Shown in pieces: positions 11,518 through 24,098 of a stretch of 64,000 nucleotides of DNA. Each line of letters opens with the position of its first letter. Position 1 is the stretch's first letter. The notes under the pieces are model-generated. The model saw nothing but the letters and a program-made list of their open reading frames with translations. It was not told the origin of the DNA and searched no databases. The DNA comes from Cucumis sativus (Eukaryota; Streptophyta; Magnoliopsida; Cucurbitales; Cucurbitaceae). The stretch covers positions 144,473-208,472 of the forward strand of contig NW_022279561.1 of NCBI RefSeq assembly GCF_000004075.3, written 5' to 3'. The position numbers and the translations under genes were made by a program.

Positions 11518-14500
11518 CTAATAATAAGGCATGTTCATGGACCTACGAAACCGGGGCATCTTCCTGCATTGGGATATTGAAGGATCAAGAAACTGGCAGA
11601 ATCAACAATTTCCATGACAATGCAAGATTAGGAAACTAGAAACTGTACCCGTATCCATAAGGTGAATAGAAATATGGTGGTGCATAAGGTCTCCTAAATC
11701 CCACGTACGGGTTATAGCGACGTGCACGATATTGCTTCATACCAGGAACATTTGTTCTCTTGGGCAAAACCTGGAATGGTGTAATCAAGCAAATAATGTC
11801 AATATTGGTCAGAGTGATATTGAAGTTCCCAAGCGTTGCATGATATCTATCTGGTTGAAGTAAATTACAAATTTGTTCCTAGGGTTTGTGAAATTGAAGT
11901 GTTAGAGTAAAGATAGAATTTAGTCTCTATAGTTTTGACAAAACCTCACAGACAGTCCCTATTATTTGATAAAATTCTCATAAATGTCTTTATCGTTGAA
12001 CCTATCTGTGAAGGTTTTATGAAACCGTAGGGAGTAAATATTAATTACGAACCATTACGACTCAATTCTAACATAACTAACATCACTCAAACCCTACGAC
12101 CAAATTTGAAATTTAACCTATATCTATCTATTCACACCAAACCAAACCAGTGAACCAGAAAGGTTTCTCCTTCCAGAAATTTCCTTTTTTTTTTTTTTTG
12201 TGAACGAAAAACCTTTTTATTTTTTATGGAAAACCTAGAGAATGGAAGACTCACCTTCAGTTGCCGCCCATGTAGCTCAGATTCATTCAGAACGAGAGCC
12301 TCTTGAACAGCTTCAGCTTCAAGAAATTCTACATAGGCAAAGCCCTTCGGCTGACCAAATTTATCAGTTAAAATAGTCACTCTGTTGACAGTACCACAGG
12401 ATTGGAAATGCTGTTGCACTTCTTCGGGTGTGCATGCATAGTCAACCTTCAAAACAAGGACGTTGATTGTTGAAGTAGAGCTTTGAGCATAAAATAGTTA
12501 AGTTCTATAAAAGTGAATACAAAGCTAGTGTTCTCTGTTCGAAGAACACATCAGACAGCAATAATTAAGTTAGTATGTTTTAAAAAAAAATCTTATGATT
12601 GTTGTTTAGCTTTTAATATAAATATAAATACTACTTACTTTTTCAGTGACTTAATTGTTTGTTCTTAATAAAGTTTTACGCTAAGAAGCTTTGTACAAAA
12701 ACAAAAACAAAAAGCAAACTTCATCACATGTAATCAACAAGGCTTGGGGATAAATACACCAGAGCAACATTAAGAAGTAATAAACTTCCAATGGCATGGG
12801 AAGTGAATCAGAAATTATTAACTATGAACAAATCACCAAATCACCACGAAAATCCAACTCATATGTTCAATGAACATATGTAGAAGTAGCAGTCAATCAG
12901 AGGCATGAGATTCACATGGCAGATGCATGTCCAAGCATGCCTCCCTCTGCTAATAGATCAATTATAAGTAGTAGAAAACAGTTCCACATTAGATATGATT
13001 GAGAATGAGGTATTTATTCTTCAACATGGAGGATTTCTCACATTAATCTTAGTTCACATAGTTTTGAAATAAAATTACCACTATGAAACTAGAAGACTCT
13101 CTGCCGGAAGATGACAGGTTGAGTTTCTAACTAAAAGGAAAAGTCTAGATTAATAAATAAATCTAGTAAAATTTTCTAATATGAAGAAAAGGACTAATAG
13201 TCTTTCAAAGATCACCTGGTTAAGGTGAAATGCATGCATTAAAATCCAACATTTGGTCTAACCGAGTCAAATGAAGCACAAACTAGAAAAATAATTCCAC
13301 AAAAAAGCGTTTATCTTACACCCTCGCCTCCACCTTTTAGCTCATTTGTGAGACAAACGATAATACTGCGAGCATTGACAAGGCTCTGCAACTAAAATTG
13401 CATGCACTTGACTCGCCTCTGCTTCCTCGGAGACATTTGAGTTGTCACCTAGAGTTGAGCCATCGACATCATTATTCCACATTTAACGTCCCAGCCTCCA
13501 AAGCGCATGTTTTACAGCAACATAAGTTCTACTAGCAACAGTCCCTTTGTTCTAAATGCAACAACTCACTAATGGTTTTTGATGTTTCAGATTCTTTTTC
13601 TTTTTTTCTTTCTTTTTCTCACTGATTTTTTCCCATTATACCAGTATTTCAACCATCGTTCACAGTTTTCTTCTTTCTTTCTATTCTTCTTCCTTCTTTT
13701 TTTTTTCTTTTTGAATTTTTGCAGAAATTCCTCATTTCAATAACATTTTTCCACAGATCAAATAACTAAAAAGTTTTTCTCAAATCTAAAGAACATCAGT
13801 AGGACATTTTTCTTCTCACATTGCCAACAAATACTGATCGTGAATCAGTCTCCTCCTTGCCTGCTTGACTAGCTGATGTACCAGCAGGATCTGCATCAAA
13901 CATAACAACAATAGGTAAAAAGATAGGCCAAATTGGAGAAATTATAGAAACAAACTAACTATAATACCATACTTTAAAATTCATCCAGTTTAAGAAACTT
14001 TCAACCAACATGATCGCATAATTCAATATTGGTTTCTGTCTAAAACCATAATCACATACGATTATTACTCCCCTAGGTTACATAAAACTAAACACAAGCT
14101 TAAACATATTCTAAAATTTAAAAGTAACAATTACGAACCATAATGTCAAGAGTTTTGTCAACCTTGCACAGCTATGTGGTAATATGCTAGCAATTTGCAA
14201 GAAACGAAACAGATATGTGGTAATACTAGCAAATATATCACAACAACACATCAAAATTTCAAGCCCCAAATCATCGCTTACAACATCACAATCCAAATTC
14301 AAGAGATTCCATGACTAGATGTTTCTAAACGAAAACAATAATGCGTAATCATGAGAAAACAACCTTGCACAGCTCCCATTTCTTTTTCAACCTTGGCCTG
14401 CATTTCTCGAAGAGCCGCTGCTTCTTCCTCCATTCCTTCAAGCGCTTTTTCATCTCGTCAAGCTCCTGAAATACATAAACGATCACAATTGTAATTCTTC

Positions 14501-14652
14501 TGATTCTCTCCAAAGCACGAGAACCAGAAAGAGAAAGAACAAATGGCAACCTTGACAGCGTCGTCGTCGCCGGCAGACATGTCAACGTCTCCTTCCATCT
14601 CCCCTTCAACTGGGATTTCTCCACCGTATACCTCGTGCTCCTCTTCCTCCAT
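11518..14652 (-). CDS. PABN1: Nuclear poly(A)-binding protein (PABPN1 type)
   Basis: Six exons: 14652-14551, 14465-14364, 13890-13820, 12446-12255, 11770-11649 and 11563-11518. The N terminus is acidic ([14 protein letters not shown]), followed by the conserved coiled coil [11 protein letters not shown]...[15 protein letters not shown] single RRM follows, with RNP2 SVFVGNVDYAC and RNP1 KGFAYVEF. The tail is Arg/Tyr-rich ([38 protein letters not shown]). This is the standard plant PABN layout: it binds growing poly(A) tails in the nucleus and stimulates poly(A) polymerase. The last 15 residues come from a 46-base exon joined as GG|G; without it the frame would stop at TAG (11636). Exon 2 reads GAATGGAGG where GAAATGGAGG is expected (14433-14434); one A restores 211 residues. 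An upstream in-frame ATG at 14718 would add 22 residues, but the family normally starts at MEEEEH. Confidence 0.93.
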
Positions 14653-14732
14653 ATCTCGTTCGCTCACAATTCCGCTTTGGTTTCTAGAAATCTCCTCGTT
14701 CGATGCGTAGAACTGCATAGAATCGGAATTGT

Positions 14733-14785
14733 TGGGCCCTTAAAAGTTACTTCACTTCACGGCCCAACGGCCCAACATTGGCCCA
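14733..14785. promoter_or_regulatory. Cluster of four TGGGCC/GGCCCA (site II-like) elements
   Basis: TGGGCC occurs at 14733-14738 and GGCCCA at 14761-14766, 14769-14774 and 14780-14785, just upstream of the nuclear poly(A)-binding gene. In plants these site II motifs are bound by TCP factors and are common in promoters of ribosomal, RNA-processing and other growth-linked genes. Four copies within 53 bases, 81-133 bases upstream of the chosen ATG, fit a core promoter element. The role is inferred from position and motif only. Confidence 0.6.
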
Positions 14786-16885
14786 TTTAGGCATAATGAT
14801 GGTGGCAAATTAGTAAAATTAATTTAAATAACAAACACATGTTGATTACATTTGTTATTTGTTTACAAGATGATTATTACGTTTGTTTAGTTTACTAATG
14901 TAGTCATAATAAAACGTTGGGTATATAATTAAATACATAATCAACAAACACAATTTAATTGTGAAGTTGAAAATTATCAATTCGGTTACGATAATAGCAA
15001 TGATAAATTTATAAAATGAAATATGCATTTTCTTGGTACTTTCCTCTCAGAGGTGTGTGATTTATGGACCAAGGAAATTTCGAGTTCATATTGCAATACA
15101 AAGTGAGAGGAAAGAAACTTTAATCTACAATCCTTCTAACTATTCAATATTTGTTCAAGTCAACCATTCGTGAACAAATTCATAGTATTAGATTGTATGA
15201 ACAACTTTTCATACGACCTCCATTCATTAATTATCATACAAAAAGTTTATGGCGTGCCCTTTTTCTCTTGTCATATTCTAATAAGGTACAGTTACTGCAT
15301 GCTCACCTATGTAATAAAGGGATATGTTATAAGAAATACGAGCGTATCTTGCGTTGTATTTATCTTTGTGCATTTCACTATCATGCCTAATTAAAAATTG
15401 TCACGTATGAAATTTCCTTTATATATATGAATATATTTTTCATTTTGTGATTTTATATATGCATATAAATGGGTGGAGGTTGGACTTGTAGAGGGAATGA
15501 TTACTTGTGATGAATTTTTCTAGCACTATAATTTTATCTACATAAATATTATTTGTGGACTTCATTTTAATATCGTCATATTTTAAAAAATACATTAGTG
15601 TGAGATACAATAAATAGACTCTTGATGTGAGTGTGTTTGACCTAGTAGTGATAAAGCAAAAAGGAACGTTGAAAGTGAAAATCAACCTAAGATGAAGTGT
15701 GAATTATTATGGTTCTACTTTTCCCACTTCCCTTTCATTCTTTTTGCCTTGTTGGTTGGCTATGCTTGGCTTCCTTTACTTGTAAGTTACAACAAACTTC
15801 ACTTTCTTCTTACACTTCTATGACTCAACTTTCTAGATTTAATTTTTGTAATATATATGTACACATATACGACTTTTTTAACTCGAACAAATACACGAGT
15901 TTTAATTTTATCAAATTATACCTTGAGTTTCAAATTAATGTCAGCAATTTTACTCTTTGATAAATTTGGCAAATGAAAATGAAAATGTCTCATACAAATA
16001 CCTCCATTAGTATGAGATATTTTGATTCGAAACTAAGTTTGAAACCAAAAGTAAAATGACCATGAGGATTTGTTATACCTGAAGTTGACAGTATCACACC
16101 ATTACCAAAAGATAAATCAATTAGAACTATTTTTCTTTTTTGTTAAATTTTTTTTCTTAAAACAAATGAGTGGATTCCAAAAATAAGAAGAAGCAATACC
16201 AAAATCACTGGTCTAATGATAATAATCAAAATATGAAAGACATAGTAGGTCAAATTATAGGCCACCTTATTACAACATAACTCAAGTCGGCCACAAACAC
16301 AATTTAGCAAAGAATAAGTTTTAGCACAAACTACCCAAAAATAGGAAGGGATGAGAGAAAGAAACATAGAGAAGATTTTAACCACACCATTAACATCGAT
16401 ACAAGTCAAATCACATAAAAGTGAATCTTCTCTACAAACCTATCTCGATCGGAATGGCCAAATTTTTTCTCTAACTTCTACATCTACGTGTCCCAAAGCA
16501 AAAGTAAAGTTTAGGCAACAACCAAATTACCACTTCTATTTCTCAAGATATCAAACCCAAATCAATTCCCATTTTGTTAGGGTGATACACAACATGAACG
16601 TTGAGTCACCACACCTATTGTCACAGGACACTATCTAGACAAATGAGCAATGATAAACTTAGTCGTAACACCAACACCAATAATCTGGAACCCATCCTAG
16701 TTCTTTAAATGGATTGCACATCAACCCTAACCAAAATAGAACAAAGAACAAAATCTACCACATCCCATGAAATTTTAAAGGAATAACTATAAATCTACCC
16801 ACCATACTATGGGGAAGCACAACCAAGATGAAATTATTCACCTTTCTATGATCCTCCAAAATCGCCCAAGAAGCAACACCAAAAC
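14786..16885. other. Intergenic region, no gene supported
   Basis: Low-complexity and AT-rich sequence with several short open frames on both strands, none with a recognisable domain or consistent splice pattern. The part 16260-16885 is richer in C and A than its surroundings and may be the remnant of an older insertion interrupted by the LTR-like block to its right. Confidence 0.45.
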
Positions 16886-16889
16886 CATT

Positions 16890-18768
16890 GGGATTTGTCC
16901 TAAAATTCGTAGATAGTAAATATAATTAATTGACCGTTATTTATTAATAAAATTTTATTATTATAATTTCAATTAGTGTTATTGATTATATTATTAGTTT
17001 TGTCTCAATAACCTAAATCAAATAAACTAACATCCTAAGTTGTTTGAGGAGTCTTGAACAGTATGTAGAGACATACATGAATCAATGTTCGAGATAAACT
17101 TAAAGGTCTATAGTATAGAGATAAAGTTGGGTAGATTATCCAAGTAACACTATGGATACGACTCACTTTGTATTTGATACAAATGCAATGATTTAATGTG
17201 TTCGTGTAGGTGAAATGTGAGTGAAGGTATCTTATTCAATGAGTTTGCATAAGACTGAACCACGAAATAGTAACCACTAGATGTAACTCTGTTAACTAGT
17301 TGAGTTTTTATTATTAGGATGACCTAGGTAACTTAATTTTAGTACTGAGTGTATTTATGAACTCCTGTTCGCGAGGATTGTCCTTTGATTTGTACGGGTG
17401 AGAGAGGCCAAATTGTCGACTTAATATGCTTATCATTTTGAGAACAAGACCAAGTGGGGAGCTAAGAACATAATCACACAAGGTGGAATTCACTTCTTCC
17501 CGACTTTAGGATAAGTAAATGAGTGTTTCCTTAAATGATGTCTCTAGGACTTGAACAAAAGGGTCTATCCACTCTATGGCACGAGAGAGGTTTATGTTTA
17601 TTAGTTGAACCATAAATAGGTTGTTCATTAGAGGAGCACTGGTATTTAAGGACTAGAAGTAACTTAGTGATAAAATAGTAATTTGACCCAGTTGGTGTTA
17701 CGAACACTCGTGAATGACTAACTTACTGTTATTGGTATATATGCATTGACACAAAATATATCTACAGTAAGAAGAGTTCAAATGTGAATCTAGTGTACAC
17801 ACAGTTAGCGAACATTGATTAATGTGGTTAATGAATTTAGCCAATTAATCTTATATCGTTTTAACTTCTGATCTATAGGTTCATTAGATCTTCTTCCTAG
17901 CTCGTAAAGGGTAATGAAATTTATTTATATTGGTTGTAATTTGAAATGTTCAAATTTACTTTAGGAATTAATATATTGTATGGTGATACATTATAATATA
18001 AAGTTTATATTTTAATTAAACTTTATTATATAGATTTAATTTTGAATATGATTCCTAATTAATTTATAAGAGATAAAATATTTGAATGAGTTGAACTATT
18101 AATTTAATGTGAATTTGATTCGTATTAAAATTATTGGTAACGAGAGAGAAATTTATATTTGGATATGATTCAAATTTGAGTAAAATTAAATATAAGATAT
18201 TTAATTTAGTAATTGAAGGATCAATTAATGTTTTTGTTTAATTTTATTAAATTAATTAAATTAAAACTATAAAATATACGAGAGATATTCATTAAATATG
18301 TTTTAAATAGAATATTAATTAAATATGATATAATTAATAATTAATTTGATATTTCTATTAATTTAATATTTTTAAATTAATGGAATCTTCTGATTCTCTA
18401 GAAGAGTGAGTTATAAATACAAAACAAGTTTTTAAACCTAAGTCGTTGCTTGCAAATTGTATCAGAAATTCTCTCAAAACTTTTTGTCATTCTAATGAAT
18501 TCTCACAAACCAATCTCAACCTAGAGGATATAAAGGTCTCCGACGAGTAATGTCTCAAATTTGGTGATTTGTAGATTCAGAGACGTCGTCAAGAGTAAAT
18601 TCCTCTATTCTATAGTTCTCTAATCTATAATTTGTTTAAACATATGTTTAACCTTAGTTAAAATTATAAGAAAATTTGTTTATGCAATTGTTTAACAATT
18701 TACAATAATTTTAAGTTTCAAATTAAATTAATGTAAGATCTCCCATTGCTTTCGTTTCGTTCCTTCAA
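16890..18768. mobile_element. LTR-like retroelement block, about 1.9 kb (possible solo LTR)
   Basis: A non-coding block starts with TTGGGATTTGTCCTAAAATTC and ends near TCGTTTCGTTCCTTCA. It differs in texture from its flanks, is moderately AT-rich, has no open frame and contains many motifs I associate with long LTRs in cucurbit genomes (for example CCTAAGTTGTTTGAGGAGTC and GGTTTATGTTTATTAGTTG). No internal gag or pol region, primer-binding site or second copy is visible, so a solo LTR or non-autonomous element is the best guess. I could not find a clean target-site duplication, so the exact ends are uncertain. Confidence 0.45.
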
Positions 18769-20395
18769 TAAAACAAGTACATAGATTAACTTACTCTATT
18801 TAGACGAACCAACGCATTCACCAAAACATTACTACAAGACTACATGCATCCCTCCCAACAACTATCTAACCTCAAGTAACACCCCACTCCAAAACTCTGA
18901 ATTCCTCCATCATTGCTCAAATTCACAATCTCTCCCCCAATAACACACACACACACCACATCTCAAAGAAAGAAAGAAAACAAAATCCTTTTGAAAGAAA
19001 CAAGAAACCACCCAGGCCTAAGCCTTTTTCCAACAGAAACCCAAATTAGGACCTTCATTCATTGGAGGAGGAAGAAATTGCCTATTTAAAAGTTTTCTTT
19101 ACACAAACTAAACCATATGTCAACATTTGGAATCATATGTATCCTAAACTCGTGGTTCCCACCTTCCATTTCCCTTACAAAAATATTAACTTAACATTTT
19201 ATAATAAAGCTTAATCAATCCCATAATTACTTTACAATTTTAGAAAAGTAAATGGAATCTCCATAATGCCCCCATTCACCACTCATACTTCGACACGCGT
19301 TCATTATTAATTTATTTGACAAAAATATTTAGAAAAAAACAGTCAAAGTAAATATTACCAAATATGACAAATAATTAGTAATATCAAATGGTTATAAGAT
19401 TATAAAAAACTATCAATTTTTAATTTGCTACTTTCATAAAAGGAATGAAGCATTAATGTGTCAAATAGGAAATAGGAAATAGTTTTATTTATATTTTAAA
19501 TTTCAATTAGTCAATTTATCGTTACTCATTTTCAAACAAATGTCTATGTTTATTTATTAATTTAGAAGGATTATGAATGACAATTTCAAATTTACTTTTA
19601 AGTGATGAAATATAGTGAAATTTAATTTAAACATCACTCTAACTATTTTAAATTTATTAACCTACGTAAATACAAAAATAAGTATTTAGTGAAAATTAAT
19701 AAATATTTAGTGAAAATTTGAGGTTAAGAACGTAGATATTCAACCAAATTGAAACAAAATATAAATGTAAAAATAAAAGTCTAATATTTTAGTGGAGTTT
19801 TTCAAAAATATAAAAAAGTACAACGAGGAAATAGTAAAAAATAGTAAATTCGACGAAATATTTTCCAAAATTTTGCTATAACTTATAAATATTTTAATTT
19901 ATTTTACTATTTTAAAAAATGACCAAACTATTTACTATGCAATTTAAATAGATTGTCCATTGCCATTTTTTTTTATAATTCATCTATTTTAATTTTATTA
20001 AAAACTAAATTAAAATCAAAATATGAAAAAGTTGGTAGAAAAGTTGTAACCTCAATCTTAGGAATTAAATAAAAGGGACATTGCAAAAATAGCAAAAAAA
20101 AAAAATTTATGATAATAAAATTCACTTCATTACATTTTTAAATTATAAAAATAATTTTAAAAGTACATAAATTTATTTTTAGTCCTCCAATAGCTCTATA
20201 TGCAGGTTCTAATATTCCTAATTTTGTCATAGCTAAAGTTGATGCATGAAAGGAGGCAAGGACCAAAGAAATGGCAATTATTGGCCATCCTTAGCCCATA
20301 TAGCCTTTGTCGTCTATAACTTGCCATTGCCATTGCTATTGTGCTCTGCTATAAGAAAGCTTTCCAACCTAAACAACTTTTTTAGTGAATACTGA
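18769..20395. other. Peroxidase upstream region
   Basis: AT-rich intergenic DNA. The sequence just upstream of 20396 (TAAGAAAGC, AACAACTTTT) should contain the peroxidase transcription start, but I see no unambiguous TATA box. No gene or RNA is supported. A purine-rich AAAGAAAGAAAG stretch lies near 18967-18980. Confidence 0.45.
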
Positions 20396-22941
20396 ATGAA
20401 TTCTATTCCCAACGCGCAACCAATGGCCAATACCTTCTTCCCTCTCTTCCTCTTCTTCCTCCTCTTCCACTTTCCATCCCTTTCTCCGGCCAAACTCCAG
20501 CTCAATTTCTACTCCAACTCATGCCCTCAGGCCGAAGCCATAGTCCGTTCTGTGATGCACAAAGCTTTCATCAGAGAACCTCGTAGTGTCGCCTCCGTTA
20601 TGCGTTTCCAGTTTCACGATTGCTTTGTTAATGTAATTGATCCCCCCAACTGTTCGTTCTTTTGGATTTTGCTTTTTTTCTTTACCTGTTTGGCTTCTGA
20701 ATCGGCGTTTCCTTTGTCTAATTCAGGGCTGTGATGCTTCTATGTTGCTAGATGATACGCCGACGATGCTTGGAGAGAAACTCTCTCTTGCTAACATTAA
20801 TTCGCTTAGATCTTACGAAGTCGTTGATGAAGTGAAAGAGACTTTGGAGAAGGTTTGTCCTGGCATTGTTTCTTGTGCAGATATCATAATTATGGCATCC
20901 AGAGACGCTGTCTTTTTGGTGAGTACTTCCGTTTCTTCTACCTCTCTGTTTTTTGTGCTATGAAATTCTTATTGGAGCCTGAGATTTGTTTTTCTTGATG
21001 TTTATCTTCTTTGCTTTCGTTTTTCACTCTCAATCCTTCTCCTAAAATCCACAAATCGAAATTCCGAAAACACAAGAAAGAGGAACGAATCAACCAACAC
21101 TGCCTTTCAATTTAACATTTCAGTTCCATTAATTCCACTTAATTGTTTTGAAATTTTTGCTACCAAACAACAGTCCAAATTTGAGTGAACTCCATTTTTT
21201 AAAACGATTTAATATAGAATTTGAATACTTCGTGATAATCGTTGGATTTTAATTTAAAAAGAAATATTTAGGATAAGAAGTAGAACATTGAATTGAAAAG
21301 TAAGAATTTATAGAATCAGAGAGTATTTCTACCGTATAAGAAAGAGCGGAGTAATGTGTATATATGTATTATAAAAATCGAACTATTGTTATATCTTTTA
21401 CCCTACAACAAAAGAAAGTTGTATGAGACATAGAAAATCAGACCGACATGATGTGACACCATTTTTCAACTTAAAACACACGAGAGAATATTTTTAGCAT
21501 ATGATATTTTTTTATCTTCGAAAGAGAGAAATCAACTTTCATGCATGTTTCCTAATTCAGTCGATCTAAGATGGGTAGAATTATTATTTTCATTTTTAAA
21601 TTGGGTTCATTTTCTCTTAATTCCATGTTCATAGTTTTCTCATTCTTAGTAAAAAATACTCCTAAAATATAGACAATCAAACATCGTCCTAAACAATGGT
21701 TGTGAAATGATGTATATAAGCTTAAGTTTAAAAAATCAAAATTCAAAGAGTTACGAAATGAGGTGTAAGTGATGAGAAAAGTATCACAACTATTTGTATG
21801 GTTCATAAGTTGTTTGAAAAGAGTTAAGTGGGATTGATACCTTGTACTGAATTAGTAAGGTACCCAATAATAATAGTAGCTTGTTAATAAAGCAGAGTTG
21901 GACAGTAACCCTTGCATAAGCAAGTAACTTCCAATGGTTTAAAAGCTCCACCAACAATCCTGCCAAAAATTCATAACAAACTGGTCCATCCCCATCCTCC
22001 CACCCCAACTACTTTTCCAAATGTCATCCTCTTGCTCATTTTGTCAAGAATTCACGTCCAAAGAAATCAAAATATAACCACTTTTATTATTGATTGTTTT
22101 TAACCCTATCGAATCTAAATTCATTAAGCTAAAATAAACATAACTCAATCGATTCACATTTGAATTATCAACTTAGAATGTTCGATCTTTCACTTATATG
22201 TCATAAACAAGAAAGAAATAAATTCATTAAGTCTGAAGGAATATATTCAATCTGAAAACAAAAATAAGATAATAGGATGAAGTTATGAGCTATTTCTCTA
22301 ATTTATAATTAATTTTGAGATGAAATTCACATTTTTATGAACATAACTTGTATTTATTCAGACAGGCGGCCCTGATTGGCCAGTAGAACTGGGACGGCTG
22401 GACAGTTTAACAGCAAGCCAAGAGGACTCGGACCAAATCATGCCAAGTCCAAGAGCCAATGCAACTTCTCTCATTGACCTTTTCAGCAAATACAACCTCT
22501 CCGTCAAAGATTTGGTAGCTCTTTCAGGTTCGCACTCAATTGGCAAAGGCCGATGTTTCTCCATCATGTTTCGACTCTACAACCAATCCGGCACAGGACG
22601 ACCAGACCCAGCAATCGAGCCTAGGTTCAGAGAAGAGCTCTTCAAGCGATGCCCTCATGGCGTGGATGAAAATGTGACACTCAACCTTGATTCCACACCT
22701 TACGTTTTTGACAATCAGTACTTCAAGGACTTGGTTGGTGGGAGGGTTTGTTGAATTCTGATGAAACTCTTTACACATTCGGTGAAACTAGAAAGTACGT
22801 GAGGTTCTTTAGCAAAAATCAAAGTGCATTTTTTGATGCATTTGTGGAAGGTATGTCGAAGATGGGCGACTTGCAATCTGGCCGGCCGGGGAAGTGAGAA
22901 GGAACTGTCGGGTAGTGAATGGCCAATCTGTGATCATATAA
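20396..22941 (+). CDS. Secreted class III peroxidase (peroxidase 17-like)
   Basis: Three exons: 20396-20632, 20727-20918 and 22362-22941. The second Met (20423) begins a clear signal peptide, MANTFFPLFLFFLLFHFPS; the upstream ATG adds nine residues. The mature part starts near [39 protein letters not shown] holds the distal catalytic Arg and His and the first calcium site, and LVALSGSHSIG holds the proximal haem-ligand His. The conserved SCADII, GGPDWPVELGR and LLNSDETLY blocks are in order, and the C terminus MGDLQSGRPGEVRRNCRVVNG is typical of the peroxidase 17 group. Such enzymes oxidise phenolics with hydrogen peroxide in the cell wall, including in lignification. The last exon loses one G at 22744-22750 (GGGAGGG before TTTG) and one at 22888-22892 (CCGGGGAAG). 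With both, the CDS is 337 codons including the stop. Intron 2 is about 1.4 kb. Confidence 0.92.
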
Positions 22942-24098
22942 ACAAAGGTTTTTTTTTTTTTCTTTTTTCTTTTTGTGTCTGGTATATGGTAAAAATTTGT
23001 TCACACAGGTTTGATTTAAGTTGATGGGATGTGTTACTATCAGTATAGGAGAAGTATCTATTGTAAAAGTTCCGTTATTTACAGATGAATGACAACCAAA
23101 TTTAAAAAATGCTTGAGACTATAATTTTATTAAAATCACTTCTAAACATGCTTTTGATGAACAATAACAATGGAGAATTCAAACTAAAGTTCTACGATTT
23201 ACTAACAATAGATTAATTATATTCACACACAAACAAATAATAGTTTATTATTTGAGAGAAATATCAAATTAGAAATAAAAATTGAGACTCCACCCGTAAT
23301 TCTCCCTACTCATTGGGATAGACTAAAGTATTAAACATCTAAGCTTTAAGCTTTAATATTTAGAGTACAAATACACAAACAATTTAGAGTACACAGTTTT
23401 ATCTGTTTTTCTAAATGAAAAATCTTTTTAAAAAATGGAAATATTTAGAGTATGTTTCACTTCAACAAATATCATTTGTGTAGCAATATGAAATATGTTT
23501 CCAAAAATTATTTTTGAATTTTACCATTCTAACTCTCCAAATACATAAACAATATCTTTCATGTTTTCATTATATTCAAATTTTAAAATACAAGATTATA
23601 TTAAACAAAAATTAATTGAAACATTTAAATATGTCAAATTATAAATTCAATTTATTTTTAATTTTTTCTATTAAATATGTAAATATTTTACTATTTTTAA
23701 CCATTTTTTAAAAATAAATACATTTTAAACAATTATTTAAATAAAAATTCAATTTTTGAACATTTTGGTATCACTAAATACACTTTATTTTTTCCTTAAA
23801 TTAATCTCTAAATTTTCCCAGCATTATTTATTTGAAAGTTGCAAATATAACAATTATATTTAAAATAATTGTCTATTAGGAATTGTAGACAGTACTGTAT
23901 TTATAATTTTTTAAAAATATTACTGCATATTATAATTACCTTAAATTTATTTTGAATAGTAGAAAATGAAATTCAAGGTGGGCAGGAAGTGTGGAGTATA
24001 TATATATTATTGTTTCAGATTTCAGAAAACAAATTTAAAAGACGAGTTGATTGCGAGTCATCAAATTTGTGGGTGAGAACGAGAAGAAAGGGAAAACA
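22942..24098. other. Intergenic region between peroxidase and the unknown multi-exon gene
   Basis: It starts with the peroxidase 3' UTR (a T-rich tract at 22949-22968) and continues as AT-rich DNA. No open frame with family features is seen. A short (TA)n run lies at 23998-24010, close to the start of the next gene. Confidence 0.5.
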
